A stretch of 64,000 bases of DNA from Streptococcus sp. DD12 (GTDB lineage Bacteria > Bacillota > Bacilli > Lactobacillales > Streptococcaceae), in contig NZ_KQ969495.1 in assembly GCF_001578885.1 (NCBI RefSeq), positions 281,532-345,531 of the forward strand, given 5' to 3'. Each line of letters starts with the position of its first letter. Position 1 is the stretch's first letter. A program made the translations under genes and the position numbers. This document shows positions 17,533-27,120 of this stretch, in pieces. The notes beneath the pieces are model-generated. The model ran no database searches. It worked only from the letters and a program-made list of their open reading frames with translations, and was not told the DNA's origin.

Positions 17533-18630
17533 CTAGCCTTTTTTGGAAACTGGAACAAGCTGTCCCCGCTGAATTTTGACTTCTGTCAAAGGATTTTGGG
17601 TATAGCGTTTGAGTGTCTTCAAGTCACGTGAGTTGCTGATGAAGGTCAATACATTACCTGTTTGGCCCATTCGCCCGGTTCGCCCAATACGGTGGGTAAA
17701 GGATTCTTGGGTGACAGGGAGGTCGGCATTGATAACCCATTCTAGTTGCTCGATATCAATGCCCCGTGCTAAGATATCAGTGACCAAAAGAAGGGTGTAG
17801 TGATGGTTTTTAAATCGCTCTAAGATAGTTTTCCGGAATTTGACATTGACATCACTGGCTAAAGATGCAACATTGGCTTGCCGATAAAGGAGCTTTTCTT
17901 CAGCGTTACCGACATCTGATAGTTGGTTGAAAAAGACTAAAGCGCGCATGTCAGCTAGGTGAGACAGTTTTCGAAGTGTTTCGACTTTGTCTCTGGCCTC
18001 AACCTGCAGATAGTAGTGGGTCAGTGTGTCTTGCTCTTGAGAAATGCTGATGCGGGTTAGCGGTTCAGGCAAGTTGCTGTCAATGACTGCGTCTGTTGCA
18101 CTGGTAAAAATAAGCTGATGGTCTTTTGGGACATAACTAAGAATCTTCTGAACAAATTGGTATTGGGAAGCTTCGAGCAAGTGGTCGTATTCATCTAAGA
18201 CAATGGTATTGATGGCCATGAGCTTGATTTTTTTTAATTTGACTAACTCAAAAATACGGCCTGGGGTGCCAATGAGGATTTCAGGGGCTTTTTTGAGTCG
18301 TTCAATTTGTCGTTTTTGGCTGGAACCGGATAAAAATAGCTGAACATTGAGTGACAGGGGGTGAGCCCAGGTCTTTGCCACTTCAAACAGTTGCCCTGCT
18401 AATTCGGAATTTGGTGCTAAAATCAATAATTGTTGGCCCTGTTTGGCTTTAAGACTAAGCAAGGTTGGCCATAAAAAAGCTAGCGTTTTACCACTTCCTG
18501 TGGGGCTGATGGCTAGGACGTTTTCACCAGCGCTAATAGGTGCAAAGGCTTGCTCTTGGACAGGGGTGTAGGTGCTAATGGCCATGCTTTGACAGATGTC
18601 TAGCCATTCTTTGGGTAGTGATAGTGTCAT
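17533..18630 (-). CDS. DEAD-box-type RNA helicase (DEYD variant)
   Basis: 365 residues, a minimal two-RecA-domain helicase without C-terminal extension. Motif I SPTGSGKT, Ia APNSEL, Ib GTPGR, II VLDEYD (Tyr in place of Ala), III TSAT, V ILARGID, VI HRIGRTGR. It should unwind RNA duplexes, probably in ribosome assembly or cold adaptation as for small streptococcal helicases; the exact role is inference. ATG 18630 has GAGGAG upstream; the open frame extends 46 codons further without a ribosome site. Co-transcribed with the yoaK-type gene. Confidence 0.88.
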   Translation of the reverse strand: MTLSLPKEWLDICQSMAISTYTPVQEQAFAPISAGENVLAISPTGSGKTLAFLWPTLLSLKAKQGQQLLILAPNSELAGQLFEVAKTWAHPLSLNVQLFLSGSSQKRQIERLKKAPEILIGTPGRIFELVKLKKIKLMAINTIVLDEYDHLLEASQYQFVQKILSYVPKDHQLIFTSATDAVIDSNLPEPLTRISISQEQDTLTHYYLQVEARDKVETLRKLSHLADMRALVFFNQLSDVGNAEEKLLYRQANVASLASDVNVKFRKTILERFKNHHYTLLLVTDILARGIDIEQLEWVINADLPVTQESFTHRIGRTGRMGQTGNVLTFISNSRDLKTLKRYTQNPLTEVKIQRGQLVPVSKKG

Positions 18631-18881
18631 GTCATTTCTCCTCGTATTCCTACTCATTATACCATGTTTCAGCTTCCAGGGTGTGCTGGGTCTAGGGGAA
18701 CAGGTCGCATTCTCAAAAAAATGAGCCATAAAAGGTAAAAGCGAGGTTTGCTGACGCAGGTCACCCACACCTGGTTGGGGATTACTAGGATTTTTGAGAG
18801 CTATTCTTCATTTTTCCCTATCTCCTTATTTCATTATGAGGCGATTTAGTGTAAAATAAGGAGAGATTTTAAGGAGATAGC

Positions 18882-19505
18882 ATGCGAAACAAACCTATTA
18901 TTATTGGTGTCACTGGCGGGTCCGGTGGTGGAAAAACCAGTGTATCTAAGGCGATTTTGTCCCATTTTCCTGACCAAAAGATTGCCATGATTGAACATGA
19001 TTCATACTACAAAGACCAAAGTCACCTGACCTTTGAAGAACGCATTGAGACCAATTATGACCATCCCTTGGCTTTTGAAACGTCTTTATTCATTGAGCAT
19101 TTAAATGCCTTGAGCCAAGGTCAGTCTGTCGATATTCCCATTTACGATTATACGCAACACACGCGCAGTGATAAGACCTATCGCCAAGACCCTCAAGATG
19201 TGTTTATCGTCGAAGGGATTTTGGTCTTAGAGGATGAGCGCCTCAGAGACCTCATGGATATCAAGTTGTTTGTGGATACGGACGATGATATTCGGATTAT
19301 TCGACGGATTAAACGTGACATGCAAGAGCGTGGCCGTAGCCTAGATAGCATCATTGACCAATACACTAGTGTTGTAAAGCCCATGTACCATCAATTTATC
19401 GAACCGACCAAACGGTATGCGGATATTATTATTCCAGAAGGGGTGAGCAATCTGGTTGCTATCGATTTGATAAACACAAAGATTGCCAGCATTTTAGGAG
19501 AATAG
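18882..19505 (+). CDS. udk: uridine kinase
   Basis: Phosphorylates uridine and cytidine with ATP or GTP, the salvage entry to UMP/CMP. 207 residues, P-loop [12 protein letters not shown] near residues 9-20, then EHDSYYKD and the YDYTQHTRS uridine-binding region. AAGGAG is 6 nt before the ATG. Single gene with its own terminator. Functionally connected to the nucleoside importer and cdd earlier in the window. Confidence 0.95.
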   Translation: MRNKPIIIGVTGGSGGGKTSVSKAILSHFPDQKIAMIEHDSYYKDQSHLTFEERIETNYDHPLAFETSLFIEHLNALSQGQSVDIPIYDYTQHTRSDKTYRQDPQDVFIVEGILVLEDERLRDLMDIKLFVDTDDDIRIIRRIKRDMQERGRSLDSIIDQYTSVVKPMYHQFIEPTKRYADIIIPEGVSNLVAIDLINTKIASILGE

Positions 19506-19511
19506 TTTACC

Positions 19512-19540
19512 AAACCAGTTTCGAGAGAAATTGGTTTTTT
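19512..19540 (+). terminator. udk terminator
   Basis: AAACCAGTTTC (19512-19522) / GAAATTGGTTT (19527-19537), one G-T pair, GAGA loop, T-run. Confidence 0.85.
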
Positions 19541-19555
19541 GCTATCCTTTTTTAA

Positions 19556-19589
19556 ATAAAAAAACAGACAGCTCTTTAGCTGTCTGTTT
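19556..19589 (-). terminator. tRNA-Thr terminator
   Basis: 12-bp perfect stem AAACAGACAGCT (19562-19573) / AGCTGTCTGTTT (19578-19589). On the minus strand it ends in a T-run, directly after the tRNA gene. Confidence 0.9.
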
Positions 19590-19593
19590 GCTT

Positions 19594-19664
19594 TGCCACC
19601 ACCGAGAATCGAACTCGGAACGGAGCATTACCATTGCTCTATTATACCATTTAACTATAGCGGC
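19594..19664 (-). tRNA. tRNA-Thr (anticodon GGT)
   Basis: 71-nt cloverleaf on the minus strand. Acceptor GCCGCTA pairs with TGGTGGC (two G-T pairs), anticodon stem GAGCA/TGCTC with loop ATGGTAA, T-arm CCGAG-TTCGATT-CTCGG, discriminator A. CCA is not encoded. Confidence 0.93.
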
Positions 19665-19667
19665 GAC

Positions 19668-19689
19668 CTATTTATAGTACTATAAATAG
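19668..19689. repeat. 22-bp perfect palindrome upstream of tRNA-Thr
   Basis: CTATTTATAGT followed by its exact reverse complement, ending 3 bp before the tRNA 5' end. On the minus strand it contains the -10 (TACTAT) of a promoter whose -35 TTTACA is 17 bp upstream. Confidence 0.7.
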
Positions 19690-19722
19690 ATGGGCTTGTA
19701 AAGCCCTTTTTTAAAAAATAAA

Positions 19723-20103
19723 TTATTTTTCTTTGAGCAGGTCACGGATTTCAGCCAAGAGTTCTTCTTGACTAGGTGCTGCTGGAGTTTCTTCCTCAGC
19801 TTCGTCTTTTTTGCCTAAGTTCATTGCTTTGTTAGCGGCTTTGACAACGAAGAAAAGTGTGATACCGACAATCAAGAAGTTGATTACCGCACTTAAAAAG
19901 CTACCGTATGAAATACCATTCCATGAAAGAGAAGCGATATTTTCTACTTTAGCGGCTTTTAAGAGTGGATTCAAAAAGAGAGGCGTAATCACATCAGAAA
20001 CAAGTGATGTGATAATGGCATTAAAAGCAGCCCCCATAACAACGGCAACAGCAAGGTCTAGGACATTTCCTCGGAACAAGAAGTCCTTTAATTCTTTAAT
20101 CAT
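19723..20103 (-). CDS. mscL: large-conductance mechanosensitive channel
   Basis: Homopentameric stretch-gated pore that releases solutes on osmotic downshock. 126 residues: amphipathic MIKELKDFLFRGNVLDLAVAV N-terminus into TM1 with the pore glycine/alanine pattern, TM2 near FLIVGITLFFVVKA, and a C-terminal helix EELLAEIRDLLKEK. The second ATG (20103) is chosen; the first (20124) has no ribosome site and its own AAAGGA would serve the second. -10 TATAAT on the minus strand at 20146-20141. The inverted repeat GGGCTT/AAGCCC at 19692-19706 lies downstream. Confidence 0.92.
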   Translation of the reverse strand: MIKELKDFLFRGNVLDLAVAVVMGAAFNAIITSLVSDVITPLFLNPLLKAAKVENIASLSWNGISYGSFLSAVINFLIVGITLFFVVKAANKAMNLGKKDEAEEETPAAPSQEELLAEIRDLLKEK

Positions 20104-20197
20104 TTCGGTAAGATTTCCTTTCATTTTTTTACCATAACAGATTATACGTTAAAGCAAGCTTAAAGGCTAGTATTATGCTTGAAAAAATGCTTTTTTC

Positions 20198-20226
20198 TTT
20201 ACAAAACAGGGAAAGGAGTCTATAAT
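20198..20226 (+). promoter_or_regulatory. dnaG-rpoD promoter
   Basis: -35 TTTACA (20198-20203), 17-bp spacer, consensus -10 TATAAT (20221-20226). It lies downstream of upstream in-frame start codons and so fixes the dnaG start to the GTG at 20269. Confidence 0.8.
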
Positions 20227-20268
20227 AGTACTTATGCAAAAATGGGTGAATTGTCTGGAGGTGAGGCT

Positions 20269-22056
20269 GTGGCGATTGACAAAAGACAGATAGAAGACAT
20301 CAAAGAAAGGCTAAATATCGTTGATGTTATCGGCGAAGTTGTCCGTCTCTCAAAAACTGGACATAACTATGTCGGACTCTGTCCTTTCCATCAAGAAAAG
20401 ACCCCTTCATTTCATGTCATTGAGGACAAACAATTTTACCATTGTTTTGGCTGTGGGAAGTCAGGTGACGTCTATCGGTTTATCGAGGATTACCGTCAGG
20501 TGTCTTTCGCTGAAAGTGTGGCGATTCTAGCGGACAAGGCCGGGGTTGTCTTGGATCAGCGTGATGTGGCTTATGCAAAACCCAAACAATCCCCTCATCA
20601 GGCCTTATATGATATCCACGAAGACGCTCGTCATTTTTATCAAACGGTTTTGCAAACCACTAAAATTGGTGAAAAAGCTCGTGAATACCTGTATGCACGT
20701 GGTTTGGATGATGCAGTGATTGCACATTTTGGCATTGGTTTGGCTCCAGATGAACCGGATTTCTTTTATCGGAGTCTCAAGGGGAAGTATGACGAATCGA
20801 TTGTGCTCGATTCTGGTCTCTTTTCGGTAACCGATACGAATCAGTTTTTAGATAGTTTCCGAAACCGGATTATGTTTCCCTTGACGGATGACCAAGGTCG
20901 GGTGGTGGCCTTTTCGGGGCGTGTCTGGCAAGATGTAGAACTGCCACAAGGCGGGAAGTATAAGAACAGTCGGTCGACAAAGATTTTCAACAAGTCCTTG
21001 GAGTTGTACCATTTAGACCAAGCCAAAGTGGCTATAAAACAAGCCCATGAGGTTTATATCATGGAAGGGTTTATGGACGTGATTGCTGCCTTTCGTGCAG
21101 GGATTTCTAATGTGGTAGCTTCCATGGGGACGGCTTTAACCCCTGAACAAGTTCAGCATCTAGGGCGCTATACCAAAAATGTTATTTTGGCCTATGACGG
21201 CGACCGTGCGGGACAAGCTGCCATTGCCAAGGCGCTAAGCCTTGTTCCCGTAGCGACGACTAGGGTGGTAGTCTTTCCGACAGGTCTGGACCCAGATGAG
21301 TATTTACAAAAATACGCTGCTGAGGACTTTGTTCGGCATTTGAATGATAACCGTCTCTCTGCCACTGAGTTTTGGATGACGCACTTGAAGCCTGAAAATC
21401 CAGATAATCTCCAACAGGAAATTGCCTATGTGGACCGGATGGCTCAACTCATCGTTCAAGAACCTTCCATAACTGCCCAAAACACTTATATCATGAAGTT
21501 GGCCGAGGGCTTGCCCGATTTCACCTACCAACAGGTCGAAGATACGGTGAACCAATTACGCTTGCAACGGGCCAATCAGGCGCAAAGTACTGATGCTATA
21601 CAAAGGCCTGTCGCGCCACCGGTTGTTTTAGATTTACCGCAACATCGGCAACAGACTGCTCTGGAGACGGTAGAGAATCAGTTGCTCAATCGCCTTTTAG
21701 ATTCGGATGTTTTGTTAAATGACTATCGGTTAAAGGAGGCTTTTCAGTTTTACACACCGGAACGTCAACGCCTGTACGAGCTCCTCTGTCAAGAAGGTAG
21801 TATCGACCGTGGGCGTCTCGCTCAAGAATCAGATAGGGTTCAAACCGTTTACTACCAGGTCTTAGAGGAACCCCTACCTAAAGACCTGGGACCAGGTGAA
21901 ATGCAGGCCTTAGAAAAACGGCAGGCAGCCTGCCTGATGCAAAAAGATTTTAAAAAGCAAGGACAACGTGTCCGAGAAATGACCAAACAAGGGGATACTG
22001 ATGGAGCCCTGGCGGCTTTAGCAGACCTCATTGCACAAAAAAGAAAAATGGAGTAG
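20269..22056 (+). CDS. dnaG: DNA primase
   Basis: Makes RNA primers at the replication fork. 595 residues from GTG 20269, which has GGAGGTGAG just upstream. Zinc finger C38-H41-C59-C62, central TOPRIM fold (YIMEGFMD then AYDGDRAG) and a C-terminal helicase-binding region. The frame is open further upstream, but that part contains the promoter and no ribosome site. dnaG-rpoD is the low-GC remnant of the macromolecular synthesis operon; the gap to rpoD is 9 bp. Confidence 0.95.
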   Translation: MAIDKRQIEDIKERLNIVDVIGEVVRLSKTGHNYVGLCPFHQEKTPSFHVIEDKQFYHCFGCGKSGDVYRFIEDYRQVSFAESVAILADKAGVVLDQRDVAYAKPKQSPHQALYDIHEDARHFYQTVLQTTKIGEKAREYLYARGLDDAVIAHFGIGLAPDEPDFFYRSLKGKYDESIVLDSGLFSVTDTNQFLDSFRNRIMFPLTDDQGRVVAFSGRVWQDVELPQGGKYKNSRSTKIFNKSLELYHLDQAKVAIKQAHEVYIMEGFMDVIAAFRAGISNVVASMGTALTPEQVQHLGRYTKNVILAYDGDRAGQAAIAKALSLVPVATTRVVVFPTGLDPDEYLQKYAAEDFVRHLNDNRLSATEFWMTHLKPENPDNLQQEIAYVDRMAQLIVQEPSITAQNTYIMKLAEGLPDFTYQQVEDTVNQLRLQRANQAQSTDAIQRPVAPPVVLDLPQHRQQTALETVENQLLNRLLDSDVLLNDYRLKEAFQFYTPERQRLYELLCQEGSIDRGRLAQESDRVQTVYYQVLEEPLPKDLGPGEMQALEKRQAACLMQKDFKKQGQRVREMTKQGDTDGALAALADLIAQKRKME

Positions 22057-22065
22057 CAGACATTT

Positions 22066-23175
22066 ATGGCTAAAAAAACAGATATTTCTACCTTTAACGT
22101 CCAAGTTGCTGAGTTTATTCGCAACCACAAAAAGGATGGGGTGGCTGTTGATGATGTAGTGACAGATACCTTGGTCATTCCTTTTGGTCTGGATGCAGAC
22201 CAAATTGATAATTTGGTCGAACGCTTGACAGATGGGGGCATCTCCATCACTGACAAGGAAGGCAACCCTTCTAGTAAGTACGCTGTTGAAGAAGTCAAAC
22301 CTGAGGAGTTGACAGATGAAGAGCTTCTGGGAAGTAATTCAGCTAAGGTTAACGACCCTGTTCGGATGTACCTCAAGGAAATTGGGACAGTGCCCTTGTT
22401 GACCAATGAGGAAGAAAAAGAACTGGCTATCGCTGTTGAGAATGGGGATTTGGAAGCCAAGCAACGTTTAGCAGAAGCCAACCTGCGTTTGGTGGTTTCT
22501 ATTGCTAAACGGTATGTCGGCCGTGGCATGCAGTTCTTGGATTTGATTCAAGAAGGCAATATGGGTCTGATGAAGGCCGTTGACAAATTTGACTATTCCA
22601 AAGGGTTCAAATTTTCAACTTATGCGACTTGGTGGATTCGTCAAGCTATCACACGTGCCATTGCTGACCAAGCTAGAACGATTCGTATCCCAGTTCATAT
22701 GGTTGAGACGATTAATAAGTTGGTGCGTGAGCAACGTAACCTCCTGCAAGAACTTGGTCAAGACCCGACCCCAGAGCAAATTGGGGAACGCATGGACATG
22801 TCACCTGATAAGGTGCGTGAAATCCTTAAAATTGCGCAGGAGCCTGTCTCTCTTGAAACACCAATCGGTGAAGAAGATGATAGCCATTTAGGTGACTTCA
22901 TCGAAGATGATATTATCGAAAATCCTGTGGATTACACGACACGTGTTGTTTTAAAAGAACAATTGGATGCGGTTTTGGATACCTTGACCGACCGTGAAGA
23001 AAACGTCTTGCGCTTGCGTTTTGGCCTAGATGACGGCAAGATGCGAACGCTAGAAGATGTGGGCAAGGTTTTTGATGTGACCCGTGAACGGATTCGTCAA
23101 ATTGAGGCGAAAGCTTTACGGAAATTACGCCATCCAAGCCGAAGCAAACAACTTAAGGACTTTATTGAAGATTAA
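22066..23175 (+). CDS. rpoD: primary sigma factor RpoD (SigA)
   Basis: Housekeeping sigma-70 factor directing RNA polymerase to promoters with TTGACA/TATAAT, consistent with promoters seen across this window. 369 residues: region 1.2 [11 protein letters not shown], 2.3-2.4 [21 protein letters not shown], region 3, and 4.2 helix-turn-helix [20 protein letters not shown]. The N-terminal region 1.1 is short, as in other streptococci. SD ATGGAG lies in the end of dnaG. Next gene follows after 10 bp. Confidence 0.97.
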   Translation: MAKKTDISTFNVQVAEFIRNHKKDGVAVDDVVTDTLVIPFGLDADQIDNLVERLTDGGISITDKEGNPSSKYAVEEVKPEELTDEELLGSNSAKVNDPVRMYLKEIGTVPLLTNEEEKELAIAVENGDLEAKQRLAEANLRLVVSIAKRYVGRGMQFLDLIQEGNMGLMKAVDKFDYSKGFKFSTYATWWIRQAITRAIADQARTIRIPVHMVETINKLVREQRNLLQELGQDPTPEQIGERMDMSPDKVREILKIAQEPVSLETPIGEEDDSHLGDFIEDDIIENPVDYTTRVVLKEQLDAVLDTLTDREENVLRLRFGLDDGKMRTLEDVGKVFDVTRERIRQIEAKALRKLRHPSRSKQLKDFIED

Positions 23176-23185
23176 GGGGAAAGGT

Positions 23186-23521
23186 ATGACGCAAGAACAG
23201 TATACAACTGAACAAGTCGACGACATTAAAAATCGAATTCTTCAAGCCTTGGAAATGGTCATTGACCCTGAGCTCGGTATTGACATCATTAATTTGGGTT
23301 TGGTTTATGAAATCCGTTTTGCCGATGATGGAAAGACGGAGATTGACATGACGCTAACGACTATGGGTTGCCCCTTAGCTGACCTCTTGACAGACCAAAT
23401 CTATGACGTCCTGCGAGATGTGCCAGAGGTGACAGAAATTGACGTGAAGTTGGTTTGGTCGCCAGCTTGGTCTGTTGAAAAAATGAGTCGTTACGCGCGT
23501 ATTGCATTGGGGATTCGCTAA
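23186..23521 (+). CDS. DUF59/MIP18-type iron-sulfur assembly protein
   Basis: 111 residues. The family (SufT, PaaD, MIP18) takes part in Fe-S cluster maturation; the typical motif is DPELGIDIINLGLVYEI and the reactive-cysteine segment TTMGCPLADL. ATG 23186 follows GGGGAAAGG; the frame is open upstream into rpoD but without a ribosome site. In many streptococci this gene is the neighbour of rpoD and precedes the rhamnose polysaccharide cluster; here a glycosyltransferase starts directly at its stop codon. Confidence 0.85.
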   Translation: MTQEQYTTEQVDDIKNRILQALEMVIDPELGIDIINLGLVYEIRFADDGKTEIDMTLTTMGCPLADLLTDQIYDVLRDVPEVTEIDVKLVWSPAWSVEKMSRYARIALGIR

Positions 23522-24478
23522 ATGACAGTAATAGATATTAACACAAAAAAGTTACCCGTTTTAAGTATTGTTGTGCCATGCTACAATGAAGAAAGCACCA
23601 TCCATCCCTTTTTAGCTGCGACAAAGCAGACAGAAGAGCAAATGCGAGATCGGTTGCTCTTTGATTATATTTTTGTCAATGATGGCTCTAAAGACCAGAC
23701 CTTAGATGTTTTGCGTGAAGTGGCAAAAACTTATGACAATGTCCACTACCTTTCTTTTTCTCGGAACTTTGGGAAAGAAGCTGGGCTACTCGCTGGCCTT
23801 GAAGCAGCTCGTGGGGATTTGGTCACGGTCATGGACGTAGATTTGCAAGACCCACCCGAACTCTTGATTCCTATGTTTGAAAAAATCCAAGAAGGTTATG
23901 ATGTTGTCGGTACCAGACGGAGCAACCGTGAGGGCGAGCCTGTTATTCGTTCCCTATTTGCCCGTGCTTTCTACCGTATCATCAATAAAATTTCAGAGAC
24001 AGAAATGGTGGATGGGGCTCGTGATTTTCGGATGATGACCCGGCAGGTGGTTGACAGTATTTTAGAACTCAAAGAGGTTAACCGTTTTTCAAAAGGTCTT
24101 TTCTCTTGGGTTGGGTATGATGTCACCTACATTTCCTATGAAAATCAAGAACGTGTCGCAGGGGAGACCAGTTGGAACTTTTGGTCTTTGTTGCGCTATT
24201 CGATTGATGGCATTATAAACTTTTCGGAGTTTCCGCTTAACCTATCGATTTATGGAGGGGTCTTCTCCTTCGTGCTTTCTTTGATTGGCATTGCCTTTAT
24301 CGTGGTTCGTCGACTCGTGCTGGGAGATGCTGTCAAAGGCTGGGCAAGCTTGGTTTGTATCATGCTATTTGTCGGAGGTATTCAACTCTTAGCTTTGGGG
24401 ATTATTGGCAAATACATTGCTAAAATATTCCTCGAGACGAAAAAACGTCCGGTCTATATTGTTAAAGAAAAAGGGTAG
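23522..24478 (+). CDS. GT2 glycosyltransferase, GtrB/DPM1-like
   Basis: 318 residues. The catalytic GT-A domain (about 10-230) has [33 protein letters not shown] and [10 protein letters not shown] (metal-binding DxD region). Two C-terminal membrane helices (about 240-265 and 275-300) and a basic tail follow. Such enzymes transfer a sugar from a nucleotide sugar to undecaprenyl phosphate on the inner face of the membrane, supplying side-chain sugars for wall polysaccharide or lipoteichoic acid. It starts at the base after the DUF59 stop, so it belongs to the dnaG-rpoD transcript. No flippase or second transferase is adjacent. The sugar is unknown. Confidence 0.85.
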   Translation: MTVIDINTKKLPVLSIVVPCYNEESTIHPFLAATKQTEEQMRDRLLFDYIFVNDGSKDQTLDVLREVAKTYDNVHYLSFSRNFGKEAGLLAGLEAARGDLVTVMDVDLQDPPELLIPMFEKIQEGYDVVGTRRSNREGEPVIRSLFARAFYRIINKISETEMVDGARDFRMMTRQVVDSILELKEVNRFSKGLFSWVGYDVTYISYENQERVAGETSWNFWSLLRYSIDGIINFSEFPLNLSIYGGVFSFVLSLIGIAFIVVRRLVLGDAVKGWASLVCIMLFVGGIQLLALGIIGKYIAKIFLETKKRPVYIVKEKG

Positions 24479-24497
24479 ACTGCTGTCTGCCTTTTTT
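24469..24497 (+). terminator. terminator after glycosyltransferase gene
   Basis: GGGTAGAC / GTCTGCC with a 4-nt loop and seven T. The 5' arm includes the stop codon. Confidence 0.75.
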
Positions 24498-24510
24498 TCA
24501 AGCTGTATTT

Positions 24511-24539
24511 TTGGCAGGCTTCTCATCTTGCGCTATAAT
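24511..24539 (+). promoter_or_regulatory. tpx promoter
   Basis: -35 TTGGCA (24511-24516), 17-bp spacer, -10 TATAAT (24534-24539). Confidence 0.75.
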
Positions 24540-24557
24540 GAGGGTGGAGGTAGAAGT

Positions 24558-25052
24558 ATGACAACATTTTTAAATCAAGAAGTAACCCTTTCAGGCCCTC
24601 AGCTTCAAGTTGGTGACAGCTTAAAGGATGTTAGCTTATTGGGGACAGACTTGTCTTTGGTCTCCTTGTCTGACTTTTCAGGTAAGAAAAAAGTCGTAAG
24701 CGTTGTGCCATCGCTGGATACTGGCATCTGCTCGACCCAGACGCGTCATTTCAACCAAGCCATTGCTGGTAGAGAAGACGCAGTGGTTATTACCATCTCT
24801 GAAGATTTGCCCTTTGCGCAAGGCCGTTGGTGTGGTGCGGCAGGATTAGAGCAGGCAGTTGTTTTGTCTGATTACCGTGACCATAGTTTTGGTAAGGCTT
24901 ATGGCTTGTTGATGGAAGAATGGCAACTCTTAGCGAGAGCTGTATTGGTTTTTGATGCCAATGACCGCTTGGTTTATACAGAGTATTTGGAAAATGTCAA
25001 TAGTGAACCTGATTACGATGCGGCCCTAGAGGCATTGAATCAACTTGACTAA
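24558..25052 (+). CDS. tpx: thiol peroxidase
   Basis: Atypical two-cysteine peroxiredoxin reducing hydrogen peroxide and alkyl hydroperoxides with thioredoxin. 164 residues with peroxidatic C58 in [12 protein letters not shown] and resolving C92 in RWCGAAG. ATG 24558 follows GGAGG; longer in-frame starts would lie inside the previous gene. Own promoter and terminator. Useful for a catalase-negative organism that makes peroxide, as streptococci do. Confidence 0.93.
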   Translation: MTTFLNQEVTLSGPQLQVGDSLKDVSLLGTDLSLVSLSDFSGKKKVVSVVPSLDTGICSTQTRHFNQAIAGREDAVVITISEDLPFAQGRWCGAAGLEQAVVLSDYRDHSFGKAYGLLMEEWQLLARAVLVFDANDRLVYTEYLENVNSEPDYDAALEALNQLD

Positions 25053-25062
25053 TGTGAAAGAA

Positions 25063-25106
25063 AAGACCTAGCTTGTGTTTTGAAAAGAATGAAGCTGGGT
25101 CTTTTT
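25063..25106 (+). terminator. tpx terminator
   Basis: AAGACCTAGCTT (25063-25074) / AAGCTGGGTCTT (25092-25103) with one G-T pair, 17-nt loop, T-run. Confidence 0.8.
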
Positions 25107-25160
25107 AGTTGCCGTCTCTTGTGAAAAGTCCTTTTTCTCGCTAGGTCTAGAGGTAGTTTT

Positions 25161-25170
25161 ATGCTATAAT
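25161..25170 (+). promoter_or_regulatory. lepA extended -10
   Basis: ATGCTATAAT: TATAAT 25165-25170 with TGC in front. No good -35 is seen. 31 bp upstream of the lepA ATG. Confidence 0.6.
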
Positions 25171-25201
25171 AAAAAGACTAGTGAGACGGTAAAGGAAGAT
25201 T

Positions 25202-27027
25202 ATGACAAACTTTGAAGCATTAAAACAACGGCAAGAAAAATTCGAAACTTTTCGATTATTGCACATATTGACCATGGGAAATCGACCTTGGCTGACCGTA
25301 TTTTGGAAGCGACCGAAACGGTATCTAGCCGGGAGATGCAAGCCCAGCTCTTGGACAGTATGGACTTGGAGCGTGAGCGTGGGATTACCATTAAACTCAA
25401 TGCCATCGAGTTAAATTACACGGCCAAAGATGGGGAAACTTATATTTTTCACTTGATTGATACGCCAGGGCATGTTGACTTCACTTATGAGGTTTCTCGT
25501 TCGCTGGCGGCTTGTGAAGGGGCTATCTTGGTTGTCGATGCGGCACAGGGGATTGAAGCGCAAACTCTGGCTAATGTCTATTTGGCCTTAGAGAATGACT
25601 TGGAAATTTTACCAGTCATCAACAAGATTGATTTGCCTGCTGCGGACCCAGAACGGGTTCGTCAGGAAATTGAAGATGTCATCGGCTTAGATGCTTCAGA
25701 TGCGGTGTTGGCATCTGCTAAGTCTGGGATTGGGATTGAAGACATTCTGGAACAAATCGTTGACCTGGTCCCTGCACCACAAGGGGATGTTGAAGCCCCC
25801 TTGCAAGCTCTGATTTTTGATTCGGTTTATGATGCCTACCGTGGGGTTATTCTGCAAGTACGGATTATCAATGGGATGCTTAAACCAGGTGACAAGATTC
25901 GTCTCATGTCAAATGGCAAAACCTTTGATGTGACAGAGGTTGGAATTTTTACGCCAAAAGCCGTTTCCCGTGACTATTTAGCAACTGGTGATGTGGGCTA
26001 TATTGCTGCCTCTATCAAGACAGTTGCTGACACGCGAGTGGGTGACACGGTCACCTTGGACAATCGTCCAGCAGCGGAAGCCCTGCATGGCTATAAGCAA
26101 ATGAATCCTATGGTCTTTGCAGGGATTTACCCGATAGAGTCCAATAAATACAACGATTTACGAGAAGCCTTGGAAAAATTGCAACTGAATGATGCCAGCC
26201 TGCAATTTGAGCCAGAAACCTCTCAGGCCTTGGGCTTTGGTTTTCGTTGTGGTTTCCTGGGACTGCTTCACATGGACGTCATCCAAGAGCGGTTAGAGCG
26301 TGAGTTTAATATTGACCTTATCATGACGGCTCCTTCCGTGGTTTATCATATCAACACAACGGATGGGCAACAGTTATCTGTGTCAAACCCCTCAGAGTTT
26401 CCAGACCCTACAGTAGTGGATAGCATTGAAGAGCCTTACGTGAAAGCACAAATTATGGTGCCGCAAGAATACGTGGGTGCGGTTATGGAGCTTGCCCAAA
26501 GAAAACGGGGCGACTTTGAAACCATGGAATACATTGACGACAACCGTGTTAATGTGATTTATCAGATTCCTTTGGCCGAAATCGTCTTTGACTTCTTTGA
26601 TAAACTCAAATCCTCAACGCGGGGTTATGCGAGTCTCGATTATGAGCTTTCAGACTATCGTCAGTCACAACTCGTTAAGATGGATATTTTGCTCAATGGC
26701 GACCAGGTTGATGCCTTGAGTTTCATTGTTCACCGAGAGTTTGCTTACGAACGGGGTAAGGTTATCGTGGAAAAACTCAAGAAAATTATTCCACGCCAAC
26801 AGTTTGAAGTTCCTATCCAGGCGGCCATTGGTCACAAGATTGTGGCGAGAACGGATATCAAGGCCTTGCGTAAAAACGTTTTGGCTAAGTGTTATGGGGG
26901 TGACGTCTCTCGTAAACGCAAACTGCTAGAAAAACAAAAAGCTGGTAAAAAACGCATGAAAGCGATTGGTTCAGTCGAGGTGCCACAAGAAGCCTTCCTC
27001 AGTGTGCTTAGCATGGACGAGGAATAA
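25202..27027 (+). pseudogene. lepA: elongation factor 4 (LepA), one-base frameshift near the start
   Basis: Translational GTPase that back-translocates or rescues stalled ribosomes. From ATG 25202 (SD AAGGAAG) the first 13 codons match the LepA start (LKQRQEK), then the reading frame is lost. Adding one A to the five-A run at 25236-25240 restores [22 protein letters not shown], the missing G1 motif, and joins the rest: DTPGHVDF (G3), NKID (G4), the LepA C-terminal domain with [22 protein letters not shown]. With the correction the protein would be 608 residues, normal for the family. As written only a product starting downstream without the G1 motif could be made. Either a sequencing error in a homopolymer or a true mutation; lepA is dispensable in many bacteria. 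Confidence 0.9.
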
Positions 27028-27120
27028 AGCTTGGCTGCCATTGAAATGCTTTTCCTTTCTGGAAGAGTCGTTTAAAAGCTTAAGTGAACAAAAACGAACA
27101 AATGTAATAAATATAAAACA

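Noticed and set aside
19692..19712. GGGCTT/AAGCCC hairpin with T-run as plus-strand terminator
   Set aside because: No plus-strand gene ends just before it; it lies between mscL and the tRNA-Thr promoter on the minus strand, where its T-run is on the wrong side.
21852..22529. 225-codon minus-strand frame across dnaG and rpoD
   Set aside because: Antisense to two clear genes, Ser-rich composition typical of a shadow frame.
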